A DNA stretch of 64,000 nt from Cloacibacterium sp047601505 (GTDB taxonomy: Bacteria; Bacteroidota; Bacteroidia; Flavobacteriales; Weeksellaceae). Of the stretch, positions 53,095-62,052 are shown piece after piece (the first letter of the stretch is position 1; each line of letters opens with the position of its first letter). The notes under the pieces are model-generated. The model was not told the DNA's origin. It saw only the letters and a program-made list of their open reading frames with translations, and did not search any database. The DNA is taken from positions 2,046,001 to 2,110,000 of the forward strand of contig NZ_JASGJD010000001.1 of the NCBI RefSeq assembly GCF_047601505.1. The letters are read 5' to 3'. The position numbers were made by a program, and so were the translations under genes.

Positions 53095-54231
53095 TTAATT
53101 ATTCATTGAAGGAGAGAGTATAGATTTTACTCTGTCGTTAGTAATTTCGCCGTTGTGTGTAATGCAAGCGCCTTTTACCAAATCGTCTTCCCAATTTAGA
53201 TTGAGATTTGCGTCTTTATCAATAATAAGTTGAAGAAAATTGGTAATATTTTTTCCGTACAATTTACTTGCGTCTGAAGGCATTGTAGATTGTAAAGAAG
53301 AATTTCCTATAATAGAAACACCGTTATGATTTACGGTTTCATTGTTTTTAGTAAATGGAGTATTTCCACCTGTAGAAGCTGCTAAATCTATAATTACAGA
53401 ACCGTTTTTCATAGAATTGAGCATTTCTTCTGTTATCAATATTGGTGCTTTTCTCCCAGGAATCTGTGCCGTAGTGATAATAATGTCAGATTTTGCAACA
53501 CTTTCAGCGATACGTTGTTGTTGCTTTTGTTTGTACTCTTCGGTTTGTTCTACGGCATAACCACCGGCTGTGCTTGCGTCTGCAGCGCCTTCTACTTCTA
53601 CAAATTTAGCTCCAAGGCTCATTACTTCTTCTTTTACAGCAGGTCTTGTATCAAAAACTTCTACTACAGCTCCTAACCTTTTTGCGGTAGCAATTGCTTG
53701 TAAACCAGCTACTCCGGCACCTAAAATAAGAACTTTGGCAGGAGCAATACTTCCCGCAGCCGTCATAAACATCGGGAAATATTTTCCGTAAGAATTGGCG
53801 GCCAATAAAACGGCTTTGTAACCTGCAATATTAGCTTGAGAGCTCAAAACATCCATTGCTTGAGCTCTGGTAGTTCTTGGGAGCATATCTAAAGAAAAAG
53901 TAGTAATTTTTCTTTCAATAGATTTTATAATATTTTCTCCGTTTGAAAGAGGTTGATAAACGCCCAATAAAATTTTAGAATTTATTTTTGAGAAATCTTC
54001 ATCAGAAATAGGGTTTATAGAAAGTAAAATTTCTGCTTGTGCTAGAACTTCGTTTCTGGATTTTATTTCGGCACCAGCTTTTTCGTATTCTTGGTTGCTG
54101 TTGAATGCTTTTTTTCCAGCGTCTGATTCTACAATTACAGAATTTCCTTTTTTGATGAGTGCAGCCACAGATTCGGCAAGAATTGAAACTCTGGTTTCAA
54201 AATTCGGTTCTTTTAAAACACCAATAATCAT
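53095..54231 (-). CDS. pntA: NAD(P) transhydrogenase subunit alpha, NAD-binding part (alpha-1)
   Basis: The 378-residue soluble subunit is alanine-dehydrogenase-like. It begins MIIGVLKEPNFETRVSILAE and has the NAD fold VLILGAGVAGLQAIATAKRL, VEVFDTRPAVKEEV and the RQD-loop relative STAGGYAVEQTEEY. It heads pntA1-pntA2-pntB on the minus strand. Confidence 0.95.
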   Translation of the reverse strand: MIIGVLKEPNFETRVSILAESVAALIKKGNSVIVESDAGKKAFNSNQEYEKAGAEIKSRNEVLAQAEILLSINPISDEDFSKINSKILLGVYQPLSNGENIIKSIERKITTFSLDMLPRTTRAQAMDVLSSQANIAGYKAVLLAANSYGKYFPMFMTAAGSIAPAKVLILGAGVAGLQAIATAKRLGAVVEVFDTRPAVKEEVMSLGAKFVEVEGAADASTAGGYAVEQTEEYKQKQQQRIAESVAKSDIIITTAQIPGRKAPILITEEMLNSMKNGSVIIDLAASTGGNTPFTKNNETVNHNGVSIIGNSSLQSTMPSDASKLYGKNITNFLQLIIDKDANLNLNWEDDLVKGACITHNGEITNDRVKSILSPSMNN

Positions 54232-54420
54232 TTCTTTATATTTTTAATGATACTCAAATTTATGGTAACATTCTGATATAAAAAATATGATTTTGATTAT
54301 GTTTTAAGGCTCTTTATTTTTGGTTTTTGAATAAAAGTATTTTTAAATTGAAAATAATATAATTCTAGTTGCATAAATTTTAATGTAACTATTTACGATA
54401 AGTAAAATGAAATTTAAATA

Positions 54421-55566
54421 CTAAAATCTGATTTGATATTGCAATAGTAATAAGTTAGAACTGTATTGTGTGCTGTTTGCAACATCTTTGTTATAGTCTG
54501 AAATTACACCAACTAAAGAAATTTTAGATGTATAATCTTCTCCCATTACATAGCTTAACATTGGAGTGTAAAATCTTCCTACATTCCCGTTTTTGTTTAC
54601 ATCTTCTAGATATTCGTATCGGCAAGTAAATTCAATGAAACTTTTATTACTTTCATTAATTGCTCTGGAAATAAATGGAATAATATAAAAACCTGTCATT
54701 TTATAATCTGAAACGTCTTTTCCTGCGAGAGTAGCAGCGCTGAAAGCATAAATATTAGTTCCGTATTTGAATTCTGTATTAAAACCGGCTTTCCAAAGTT
54801 TAGAAAGATTAGCGTTGTACGAAATATCTGCTCCAAACATACTTGCATTTTGATTATCAATTTTTGTAAGTGCTTTGTTTACGCCTAATTGTAATTTAGG
54901 CAAAAGGTCGTATTCTAATCTTAAAGCGTGGTTTTTAGCATCGTCGTTATCTTGCACTTGGTTTTTACCATTTCCGTTATAGAAAGTATAATAATATCTT
55001 AATGGAATTTTTTTCTTGCTCAAAGAACCAGAAACAGCAGCACCAATTTGGAAACTTTCCCAGTTGCTTTTTCCTAAAAGAGAGTATTGATTAGACCAAG
55101 CATAAGATTTCATTATTTCTGCAGGATACATATCTTCCAAACCAAAATAAGGTCTAAATTGTCCTACTTGTACATTAAAATAAGTACTTGGAGTCCATTT
55201 TAAAGCAGCAATTTCTAAAACTTTGTTTTTTGGGTCGTTTTTGAAATCAGCAAAGTTTACTAAAATCTGTGCAGAAAGTTTATCATTAATAGCGAATTTT
55301 CCGTTTACTCTGAAATACACCAAGTAAAAACCATTGTCTGAAGCTGTAGGATTGTGCTTCCCGTTCATATCAACATCTTTGGTAAGAGAATTGGCATAAT
55401 CGCCCACCAATAATGCACCAATAGTTGCTTTTTTGTTGAAAATTTTAAATTCTTTTGGTTTGGGAGCTTCAGATTTTAAGGAATCTTTTTTTTCTTGTGC
55501 GTTTGCTACTGAAACAGAATTCAATGCAATGAAACTAAATAATAAAGGTTTCCACATATTTTTCAT
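54421..55566 (-). CDS. Outer-membrane porin of phosphate-selective (OprP/OprO-like) type
   Basis: The 381-residue protein has a signal peptide (ending SVANAQ) and alternating beta strands, and ends in the BAM signal LLQYQIRF with C-terminal Phe. FNVQVGQFRPYFGLEDMYPA is typical of phosphate-selective-like porins. The start at 55566 (MKNMWKPLLFSFIALNS) places the signal peptide properly; the frame also extends to 55599. The natural substrate is not determined. Confidence 0.82.
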   Translation of the reverse strand: MKNMWKPLLFSFIALNSVSVANAQEKKDSLKSEAPKPKEFKIFNKKATIGALLVGDYANSLTKDVDMNGKHNPTASDNGFYLVYFRVNGKFAINDKLSAQILVNFADFKNDPKNKVLEIAALKWTPSTYFNVQVGQFRPYFGLEDMYPAEIMKSYAWSNQYSLLGKSNWESFQIGAAVSGSLSKKKIPLRYYYTFYNGNGKNQVQDNDDAKNHALRLEYDLLPKLQLGVNKALTKIDNQNASMFGADISYNANLSKLWKAGFNTEFKYGTNIYAFSAATLAGKDVSDYKMTGFYIIPFISRAINESNKSFIEFTCRYEYLEDVNKNGNVGRFYTPMLSYVMGEDYTSKISLVGVISDYNKDVANSTQYSSNLLLLQYQIRF

Positions 55567-55770
55567 ACCTACATTTTTTACACTTGCAAAGGTACTCAAG
55601 TCTCTATTTTAAACGCTTTTGATAAGGTATGAATAAAATCATTTTCTTGTAAATTTTATTTATTCTCTATAATAATCCGAAGAGGTAATAAAGAGTTTTT
55701 TCGTCTTAATAATCATGATTTCAATTAAAAATTGGTCAATAATCGTTATCTTTACGCAAAATTTTTTTCT

Positions 55771-56610
55771 ATGAATATTGATTGGCAAACCGTAAAAGAA
55801 TACGAAGATATTACCTATAAAAAATGCAATGGCGTTGCCAGAATTGCAATTAACAGACCCGAAGTAAGAAATGCTTTTCGTCCAAAAACTACTTCAGAAT
55901 TATACGACGCATTTTACCACGTTTCAGAAGACCCTTCTGTAGGGGTAGTTTTGTTAACAGGTGAAGGACCAAGCCCTAAAGATGGCGGACATGCTTTCTG
56001 TAGTGGTGGAGACCAAAAAGCACGTGGACAAAAAGGGTACGTAGGAGAAGACGGAAGACATAGACTTAATATTTTAGAAGTTCAACGTCTTATCAGATTT
56101 ATGCCAAAAGTGGTGATTGCTATGGTAAACGGTTGGGCTGTTGGTGGTGGGCATTCGCTTCACGTGGTTTGCGATTTAACTTTGGCGAGCGAAGAGCACG
56201 CGATTTTCAAACAAACTGATGCTGATGTTACCAGTTTTGACGGTGGTTATGGTTCTGCTTATTTAGCTAAAATGGTGGGGCAGAAAAAAGCCAGAGAAAT
56301 TTTCTTTTTAGGAAGAAATTATTCGGCTAAAGAAGCGGCAGATATGGGAATGGTAAATGCAGTAATTCCTCATGCAGAGTTAGAAGAAACTTCTTACCAA
56401 TGGGCGCAAGAAATTTTGGCAAAATCTCCAATGTCTATCAGAATGCTGAAATTTGCAATGAATCTTACAGACGACGGAATGGTTGGCCAACAAGTTTTTG
56501 CGGGAGAAGCTACCAGATTGGCTTATATGACGGAAGAAGCTAAAGAAGGAAGAAACGCATTTTTAGAAAAACGTAAACCAGATTTCGGAGAAAATCAGTG
56601 GATTTCTTAA
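55771..56610 (+). CDS. menB: 1,4-dihydroxy-2-naphthoyl-CoA synthase
   Basis: The 279-residue crotonase-fold enzyme closes the naphthoquinone ring in menaquinone synthesis. It shows ARIAINRPEVRNAFRPKT, AFCSGGDQKARGQKGY (the bicarbonate-independent or -dependent type is not resolved), VNGWAVGGGHSLHVVCDLTL and QTDADVTSFDGGYGSAYLA. ATG 55771 is preferred because the N-terminal extension in frame overlaps the promoter-like sequence. It is followed by menA. Confidence 0.95.
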   Translation: MNIDWQTVKEYEDITYKKCNGVARIAINRPEVRNAFRPKTTSELYDAFYHVSEDPSVGVVLLTGEGPSPKDGGHAFCSGGDQKARGQKGYVGEDGRHRLNILEVQRLIRFMPKVVIAMVNGWAVGGGHSLHVVCDLTLASEEHAIFKQTDADVTSFDGGYGSAYLAKMVGQKKAREIFFLGRNYSAKEAADMGMVNAVIPHAELEETSYQWAQEILAKSPMSIRMLKFAMNLTDDGMVGQQVFAGEATRLAYMTEEAKEGRNAFLEKRKPDFGENQWIS

Positions 56611-56693
56611 CTTGGTTGATGGTTGTTTGTTGATAGTTGACAGTCTTATGAAATTATTTACCAACAACCAACAACTGATAACTAACAACTAAA
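56611..56693. repeat. GTTGAT/ATCAAC inverted low-complexity spacer between menB and menA
   Basis: GGTTGATGGTTGTTTGTTGA and ATAGTTGACAG on the left are complementary to CCAACAACCAACAACTGATA and ACTAACAACT on the right. The spacer resembles that before hisH. Confidence 0.6.
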
Positions 56694-57623
56694 ATGATTG
56701 ATTGGATAAAAGCAGCTAGGCTGCGTACTTTACCGCTTTCTGTAAGCGGAATTATTATGGGCTCTTTCATCGCAAGATGGAAACTCTTAGAACAAGGAAA
56801 AACTTGGGATTGGACTATTTTTGCTTTGGCACTTTTGGTAACTTTGTTGTATCAGGTTTTATCAAATTTTGCTAACGATTACGGAGATGGCGTAAAAGGA
56901 ACCGACCAAAATAGAATAGGAGAGGCAGAGCAACGTGCTGTAGCTTCTGGTAAAATTACTGCCCAGCAAATGCGAAATGCTGTTATTTTGTTTTCTGTTT
57001 TGTCTTTAGTTGCAACTTTGGGATTGCTTTACAAAGCATTTTTTCCAAATTTTATTAATGAATTTTATACTTTTATTGGTTTAGGTGTTGCTTGTATTTT
57101 GGCGGCAATAGGCTATACTGTTGGCAAAAAACCTTATGGCTATCTAGGTTTAGGAGATATAATGGTTTTTATATTTTTCGGGTTGGTGTCTGTATGCGGA
57201 AGTTATTTTCTTTTTACAAAATCTTTTGATTGGGATATTCTTTTGCCAGCTTCTGCCATAGGATTGCTAAGCGCAGGTGTGCTAAACCTCAACAATATGA
57301 GAGATATAGAAAACGACGAAAAATCTGGTAAAAAAACTTTAGCATTAAGATTAGGTTTCAAAAATGCGATGATTTATGAAATGGTAATTCTAATGTTGCC
57401 ACCAATTTTGGTTTTAATTTATATGATGATAAATCATTTGCAAGAACAAGGGAAATATTATGCGTTTATCTTTTTTGTAACCATATTTCCATTAACTTCT
57501 TTAAGGAGAAAAATAATTGCCGTAAAAGAGCCAAAAGAACTAGACCCGTTTTTGAAACAAGTAGGCATTATAACGCTTTTGATGAGTGTTTTGGTAGCCG
57601 TTGGTTTGAATTATTTCAACTAA
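56694..57623 (+). CDS. menA: 1,4-dihydroxy-2-naphthoate polyprenyltransferase
   Basis: The 309-residue UbiA-family membrane enzyme attaches the isoprenoid tail to dihydroxynaphthoate. Visible motifs are the first Asp-rich site FANDYGDGVKGTDQNR, YTVGKKPYGYLGLGD and the second site NNMRDIENDEKSGKKTL. About eight transmembrane helices are present. It follows menB and completes a two-gene menaquinone unit. Confidence 0.94.
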   Translation: MIDWIKAARLRTLPLSVSGIIMGSFIARWKLLEQGKTWDWTIFALALLVTLLYQVLSNFANDYGDGVKGTDQNRIGEAEQRAVASGKITAQQMRNAVILFSVLSLVATLGLLYKAFFPNFINEFYTFIGLGVACILAAIGYTVGKKPYGYLGLGDIMVFIFFGLVSVCGSYFLFTKSFDWDILLPASAIGLLSAGVLNLNNMRDIENDEKSGKKTLALRLGFKNAMIYEMVILMLPPILVLIYMMINHLQEQGKYYAFIFFVTIFPLTSLRRKIIAVKEPKELDPFLKQVGIITLLMSVLVAVGLNYFN

Positions 57624-57659
57624 TTTTATTTGAAATAACATTTAGATTAAACTAAAAGC

Positions 57660-57863
57660 AATTGAATTTTATTTAAAACAAGGTTGATTGTAATCTCCTG
57701 CAGTTGCATTTCATTTAAAACAGGGTTGTTTGTAATCTCCTGCAGTTGCATTTCATTTAAAACAGGGTTGTTTGTAATCTCCTGCAGTTGCATTTTATTT
57801 AAAACAAGGCTGTTTGTAATCTCCTGCAATTGCATTTCATTTAAAACAAGGTTGATTATAATC
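57660..57863. repeat. 42-bp tandem repeat, about 4.9 copies
   Basis: The unit contains GTAATCTCCTGCAGTTGCAT and CATTTAAAACAGGG; the CCTGCA core recurs at 57697, 57739, 57781 and 57823, exactly 42 bases apart. The unit is 14 codons, so frames stay open: on the minus strand a frame of 82 codons (57895 to 57647) reads LNEMQLQEITNNPV repeatedly. That frame has no signal, promoter or homolog I recognise, so it is listed only as repeat DNA. Confidence 0.95.
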
Positions 57864-57880
57864 TGGCGAATAATACAACA

Positions 57881-57912
57881 AAAAAAGAGAAGCAATATTG
57901 CTTCTCTTTTTT
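57881..57912. terminator. Bidirectional terminator beside ackA
   Basis: AAAGAGAAGCAAT followed directly by ATTGCTTCTCTTT forms a long perfect palindrome with A and T tracts, serving ackA on the minus strand and menA on the plus strand. Confidence 0.85.
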
Positions 57913-57928
57913 AATAATCTGAGTTTGA

Positions 57929-59107
57929 TTAATTTAATAATCCATAAACCTGACGAGCAATTTCTAGCTCTTCATTGGTTGGAACTACTAATATTTTGGT
58001 ATTGGAATTGTCTCTGTGGATGGCTCTTATTTCTTTAGATCTAAGGCTGTTTTTCTCTTCATCTATTTCAATTCCGAAGAATTCCATGTCTTTACAAACA
58101 AGGTTTCTAAGGTAAGCAGAATTTTCTCCAACTCCCGCAGTGAAAACAATTGCATCTAATCCTCCCATTGCAGCGGTGTAAGCCCCAATGAATTTTCTAA
58201 TTCTGTATGCATTCATTGCAAGGGCAAGTAGGCAATCTTTGTTTCCTTCTTCAGCTAATCTTTCAATATCTCTTAAATCGCTATAACCGGTAAGTCCTAG
58301 CATTCCGCTTTTCTTTTGAAGTAAATCACTAATTTCTTTTACAGAAAAACCAAGGTCATTTAAATAAAATACTACAGAATGGTCTATATCTCCACTTCTT
58401 GTACCCATTATTAATCCGTTTGCAGGACTGAATCCCATGGAGTGGTCTATACTTTTGCCGTCTTTTACAGCAGTGATGCTACAGCCATTACCAAGGTGAA
58501 TGGTGATGATTTTAGATTCTTTAACTCCTAAAAACTCAATTGCTCTTTCTGATACAAATTTGTGACTTGTACCGTGGAAACCGTATTGTCTGATGTGATA
58601 TTTCTCTGCAATGTCATTAGGAATTGCATATTTGTGAGCTACTTCTGGGATGGTTTGAAAGAAAGCGGTATCAAAAACTGCGATATGTTCTGCATCAGAA
58701 AAAATTTCTTCTGCTACATTAATACCTTGTAAGTGTGCAGGATTGTGAAGAGGAGCAAGTAAGAATAAATCTTTAATTTTTTCTTTTACTTTTTCGGTGA
58801 TTTTCATTGGGTCCGAAAATCTTTCTCCGTGTACTACTCTGTGTCCTACAGCTGCTATTTCGGAAGTATCTTTAATTACTCCAATTTTTGGGTCAATTAA
58901 TAGTTCAGATATTTTTTTTAATCCTGCTTCGTGATTGTCTATATCTAAAACTTCTTGAACTTTAGTATTTTGGGTTTCGTAAACTAGATTAGAACTTCCC
59001 AATCCAATTCTATCTACCAAACCAGAGCAAATTACCTTTTGGTCTGGCATAGCAAGCATTTGGAATTTAATAGAAGAACTTCCTGTATTGATGATAATAA
59101 TATTCAT
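57929..59107 (-). CDS. ackA: Acetate kinase
   Basis: The 392-residue enzyme interconverts acetyl phosphate and ATP with acetate. It opens IIINTGSSSIKFQML, and shows GHRVVHGERFSDP, FDTAFFQTIP, YGFHGTSHKFV, HLGNGCSITAV and FTAGVGENSAYLR. It lies five bases downstream of pta, a standard pta-ackA pair. Confidence 0.97.
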   Translation of the reverse strand: MNIIIINTGSSSIKFQMLAMPDQKVICSGLVDRIGLGSSNLVYETQNTKVQEVLDIDNHEAGLKKISELLIDPKIGVIKDTSEIAAVGHRVVHGERFSDPMKITEKVKEKIKDLFLLAPLHNPAHLQGINVAEEIFSDAEHIAVFDTAFFQTIPEVAHKYAIPNDIAEKYHIRQYGFHGTSHKFVSERAIEFLGVKESKIITIHLGNGCSITAVKDGKSIDHSMGFSPANGLIMGTRSGDIDHSVVFYLNDLGFSVKEISDLLQKKSGMLGLTGYSDLRDIERLAEEGNKDCLLALAMNAYRIRKFIGAYTAAMGGLDAIVFTAGVGENSAYLRNLVCKDMEFFGIEIDEEKNSLRSKEIRAIHRDNSNTKILVVPTNEELEIARQVYGLLN

Positions 59108-59112
59108 ATAAA

Positions 59113-61206
59113 TTATAATTTTTGAGCTTGAATTGCAGTAATAATTACTGTATTAATAATGTCGTCTATGGTGCAACCTCTACTAAGGTCGTTTACAGGT
59201 TTGTTAAGACCTTGTAACATTGGGCCTATTGCTACAGCACCAGTTTCTCTTTGTACAGCTTTGTAAGTATTGTTACCTGTGTTAAGGTCTGGGAAGATTA
59301 ATACACTAGCTTGCCCAGCAACTTCAGAGTTTGGTAATTTGCTTTTTCCTACGGTCATATCTACAGCTGCATCATATTGAATTGGACCTTCAATTTTTAA
59401 ATCAGGACGTTTTTGACGAACAATTTCAGTGGCATTTCTCACTTTATCTACATCGTCACCTTTGCCAGAGTTACCAGAAGAGTAAGATAGCATTGCAATT
59501 TTTGGCTCGATACCGAAAGCAACACTAGAGTCTGCAGAAGAAATTGCAATTTCTGCCAATTGTTCTGCTGTAGGATTTGGATTGATGGCACAATCTCCGA
59601 AAATAGAAACTCTGTTTTCTAAACACATAAAGAAGATTGAAGAAACGATTTTGCATTCGGGTCTTGTTTTTACAAATTGTAAAGCTGGTAAAATGGTGTG
59701 TTGTGTAGTATGTGCAGCGCCAGAAACCATACCATCTGCATGACCTTTGTAAACCATCATTGTACCATAATAAGAAACGTCTTCCATTAAATCTTGTGCC
59801 ATTGCAAGCGTTACGTTTTTCTGTTTTCTAAGCTCGTAATAAGTCTCAGAATAGCTTTGGTAATTAGGAGATTCGTGTGGAGATACAATATTAAGTTTAG
59901 AATAATCGATGTGAATATTAAGCTCCGTAGCTCTTTTTTCGATTTCTTTTTTCGAACCAATTACAGTAAGATCTACTACGTCCATTTCTTGCAATCTGGA
60001 AATTGCAATCAGAATTCTATCGTCATTACCTTCTGGTAAAACAATGTGTTTTCTTTCTTTTTTAGCTTGTTTCAATAAGTTGTATTGGAACATACGCGGT
60101 GTAATACCATCTACTTCGAAGGTTACTAATTTCTCTGAAAGTTCTTCTAGATTTACATATTTTTGGAAAACTTGGATAGAAGTTTCAATTTTTTGAATGT
60201 TATCTGCGTAGATTTTAGATTTTATCGCTCCAATTCTGTTGGCAATTAAATAAGTTCCATCTTCTACAGAAGCTACAGGAACAATATCTGAAGAACCTTC
60301 TATCAATTTCATAATAGTATCTTCAGGAACGATTCCTCCTGTTAAAATAATTCCAGAAACAGAAGGGTAGTTGGCAGATTGATTGGCTAATAATGCACCA
60401 AGGATAATATCTGCACGGTCTCCCGGAGTGATTACCAAACCTTTTTCGGTGATGTGTTGAAGATAATTTCTAAGTTGCATTGCTCCAACGCTGAAACTCT
60501 CAACAGGGTTATTTACGTTTTTTTCTCCGAAAAGTAATTTTCCATCTAATTCTTTTACAATTTCCATGAAAGTAGGGCTGTCTAAACCTTTTACTACAGG
60601 AATTTCGAATTTAAGAATATCTTCTGAGAACGTATTTTTAAGTTTTATATTGATTAAATCTTTGTCTTCGGCAAGTACTTTATTGGCGATAATAGAGATA
60701 ACTTCTACGTCTTTTTCTTTGAAGGTATTATAGGTAAGATTAAGTGTATCTACCAATTCTTCAATGCTTTTGTTCTCTCCAGAACCTACAATTGTTACTG
60801 GGATACCAAGATTTTTAGCAATTAATACATTTATATCTAATTCAATAGCTGTTCCTTCGCCAGAGAAGCTGGTTCCTTCTACCAATACAAAATCAAACTT
60901 ATCTTCTAGAGCTTTGTATTTTTCTATGATGAGGTCTATAACCGAATCTATATTACCGCTGTTTTTCTCTTTTATCAACTTACTTTTTGTAATGGCATAA
61001 GCGTCTTCGTAAGGAATATTAAGCTTAAAATAATCTATAACCGTTTGTATGTGGCTGTCTATTTTGTCGTCTTCGGTATCTTCTATAATCGGACGAAAAT
61101 AGCCCACTTTAGTTGCTTTACCAATCAACATACTCATCATACCGAGTGTAACGGTAGATTTTCCACTGTGAGGTTCGTTTGTGGTGATATAAATTGCTTT
61201 ACTCAT
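59113..61206 (-). CDS. pta: Phosphate acetyltransferase, long form
   Basis: The 697-residue enzyme makes acetyl phosphate from acetyl-CoA. An N-terminal P-loop-like domain (ITTNEPHSGKSTVTLGMMSM), a DRTGG domain (TPGDRADIILGALLA) and a C-terminal PTA_PTB catalytic domain (VLPEGNDDRILIA, MVSGAAHTTQHTI, MLSYSSGNSGKG) are visible. The N-terminal domains are regulatory in the E. coli enzyme. Confidence 0.96.
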   Translation of the reverse strand: MSKAIYITTNEPHSGKSTVTLGMMSMLIGKATKVGYFRPIIEDTEDDKIDSHIQTVIDYFKLNIPYEDAYAITKSKLIKEKNSGNIDSVIDLIIEKYKALEDKFDFVLVEGTSFSGEGTAIELDINVLIAKNLGIPVTIVGSGENKSIEELVDTLNLTYNTFKEKDVEVISIIANKVLAEDKDLINIKLKNTFSEDILKFEIPVVKGLDSPTFMEIVKELDGKLLFGEKNVNNPVESFSVGAMQLRNYLQHITEKGLVITPGDRADIILGALLANQSANYPSVSGIILTGGIVPEDTIMKLIEGSSDIVPVASVEDGTYLIANRIGAIKSKIYADNIQKIETSIQVFQKYVNLEELSEKLVTFEVDGITPRMFQYNLLKQAKKERKHIVLPEGNDDRILIAISRLQEMDVVDLTVIGSKKEIEKRATELNIHIDYSKLNIVSPHESPNYQSYSETYYELRKQKNVTLAMAQDLMEDVSYYGTMMVYKGHADGMVSGAAHTTQHTILPALQFVKTRPECKIVSSIFFMCLENRVSIFGDCAINPNPTAEQLAEIAISSADSSVAFGIEPKIAMLSYSSGNSGKGDDVDKVRNATEIVRQKRPDLKIEGPIQYDAAVDMTVGKSKLPNSEVAGQASVLIFPDLNTGNNTYKAVQRETGAVAIGPMLQGLNKPVNDLSRGCTIDDIINTVIITAIQAQKL

Positions 61207-61292
61207 TGGATAATTTTTACTTTTTGTATTGTCTTTTTAAAGAATTAATGGAGGCAATACTTTTAATTGTTTCTAATCTAAATTTATATTGG

Positions 61293-61300
61293 CAAAATTA
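61293..61300 (-). promoter_or_regulatory. -7 box upstream of pta-ackA
   Basis: On the minus strand TAATTTTG fits the consensus and would start transcription about 80 bases before pta. No clear TTG was found at the -33 position. Confidence 0.4.
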
Positions 61301-62052
61301 CGAATATTAAAAATAATTTCCCATTGAGATATATCACAATTAATATTAAAACCAAATTATTAATAAAAATAATAAAATATTAAATTTTAAAAATCTTCTT
61401 TATAAAATTAATATAATGCATTGAATAATAAACAACTAAAGTAATTGCTGTATAAATATCTACTTAAACCTCAATGGATAAAAGTACATTGCAAATTATT
61501 TTAAATGAGATAAATCATAATTTTTTAGATTGAAAAAATTGCATTTTTCACATTTAATTGATGTTTTTGTGTAAAAAAAGTTAATTAAATTAACATTTAC
61601 TTGTTTGGCATTTTATAAAATAAAAGCCTCATCAGCTAATGACGAGGCAGATAAAGTATAAAAATTAGTGTTTCACCCTTAAAATTTATACCCTGCAAAT
61701 CTAATAAAAATGTTTTTTCACTTGCAAATAAATTCTATTGATATTGGTCTCCTTTTACGATTTGTTAATTTTCAGTTTATTGAAAAAATACTTATTTTTA
61801 CAAAAAAAACATAGCCAAGTTCTGATATATAATTTTCATCTTCTTTACATCATTATTTTTTTTCTGTTAGAAAATAAATTAATCAATAAAAAAAGAGTAT
61901 TTATAATCATTTATTAGGTTATAATTATGCTTGTATAATGTGTTTATAATAAGAGATTTACAAATTTATTTTTATTATTTATTTACATAGAAGTATTGTT
62001 TTTTTTTTGAGAGAATTTATTAAGGTGTTATAATTGAAGATATTATTATTTT
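61301..62052. other. Long AT-rich non-coding region
   Basis: About 750 bases with no credible gene on either strand. The one structured element is the hairpin at 61626-61648. The right part leads into the adhesin gene and contains long A and T runs. Confidence 0.5.
61626..61648 (-). terminator. Terminator-like hairpin without an associated gene
   Basis: GCCTCATCA (61626-61634) pairs with TGACGAGGC (61640-61648). On the minus strand it is followed by TTTTATTTT, so it looks like an intrinsic terminator for a minus-strand transcript. No minus-strand gene lies to its right, which raises the possibility of a small RNA. Confidence 0.5.

Noticed and set aside
57684..57914. 76-codon plus-strand frame in the 42-bp repeat
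   Set aside because: It is a by-product of a repeat unit divisible by three; Cys/Ser-rich repeats with no signal, start context or homology. Kept only as part of the repeat finding.
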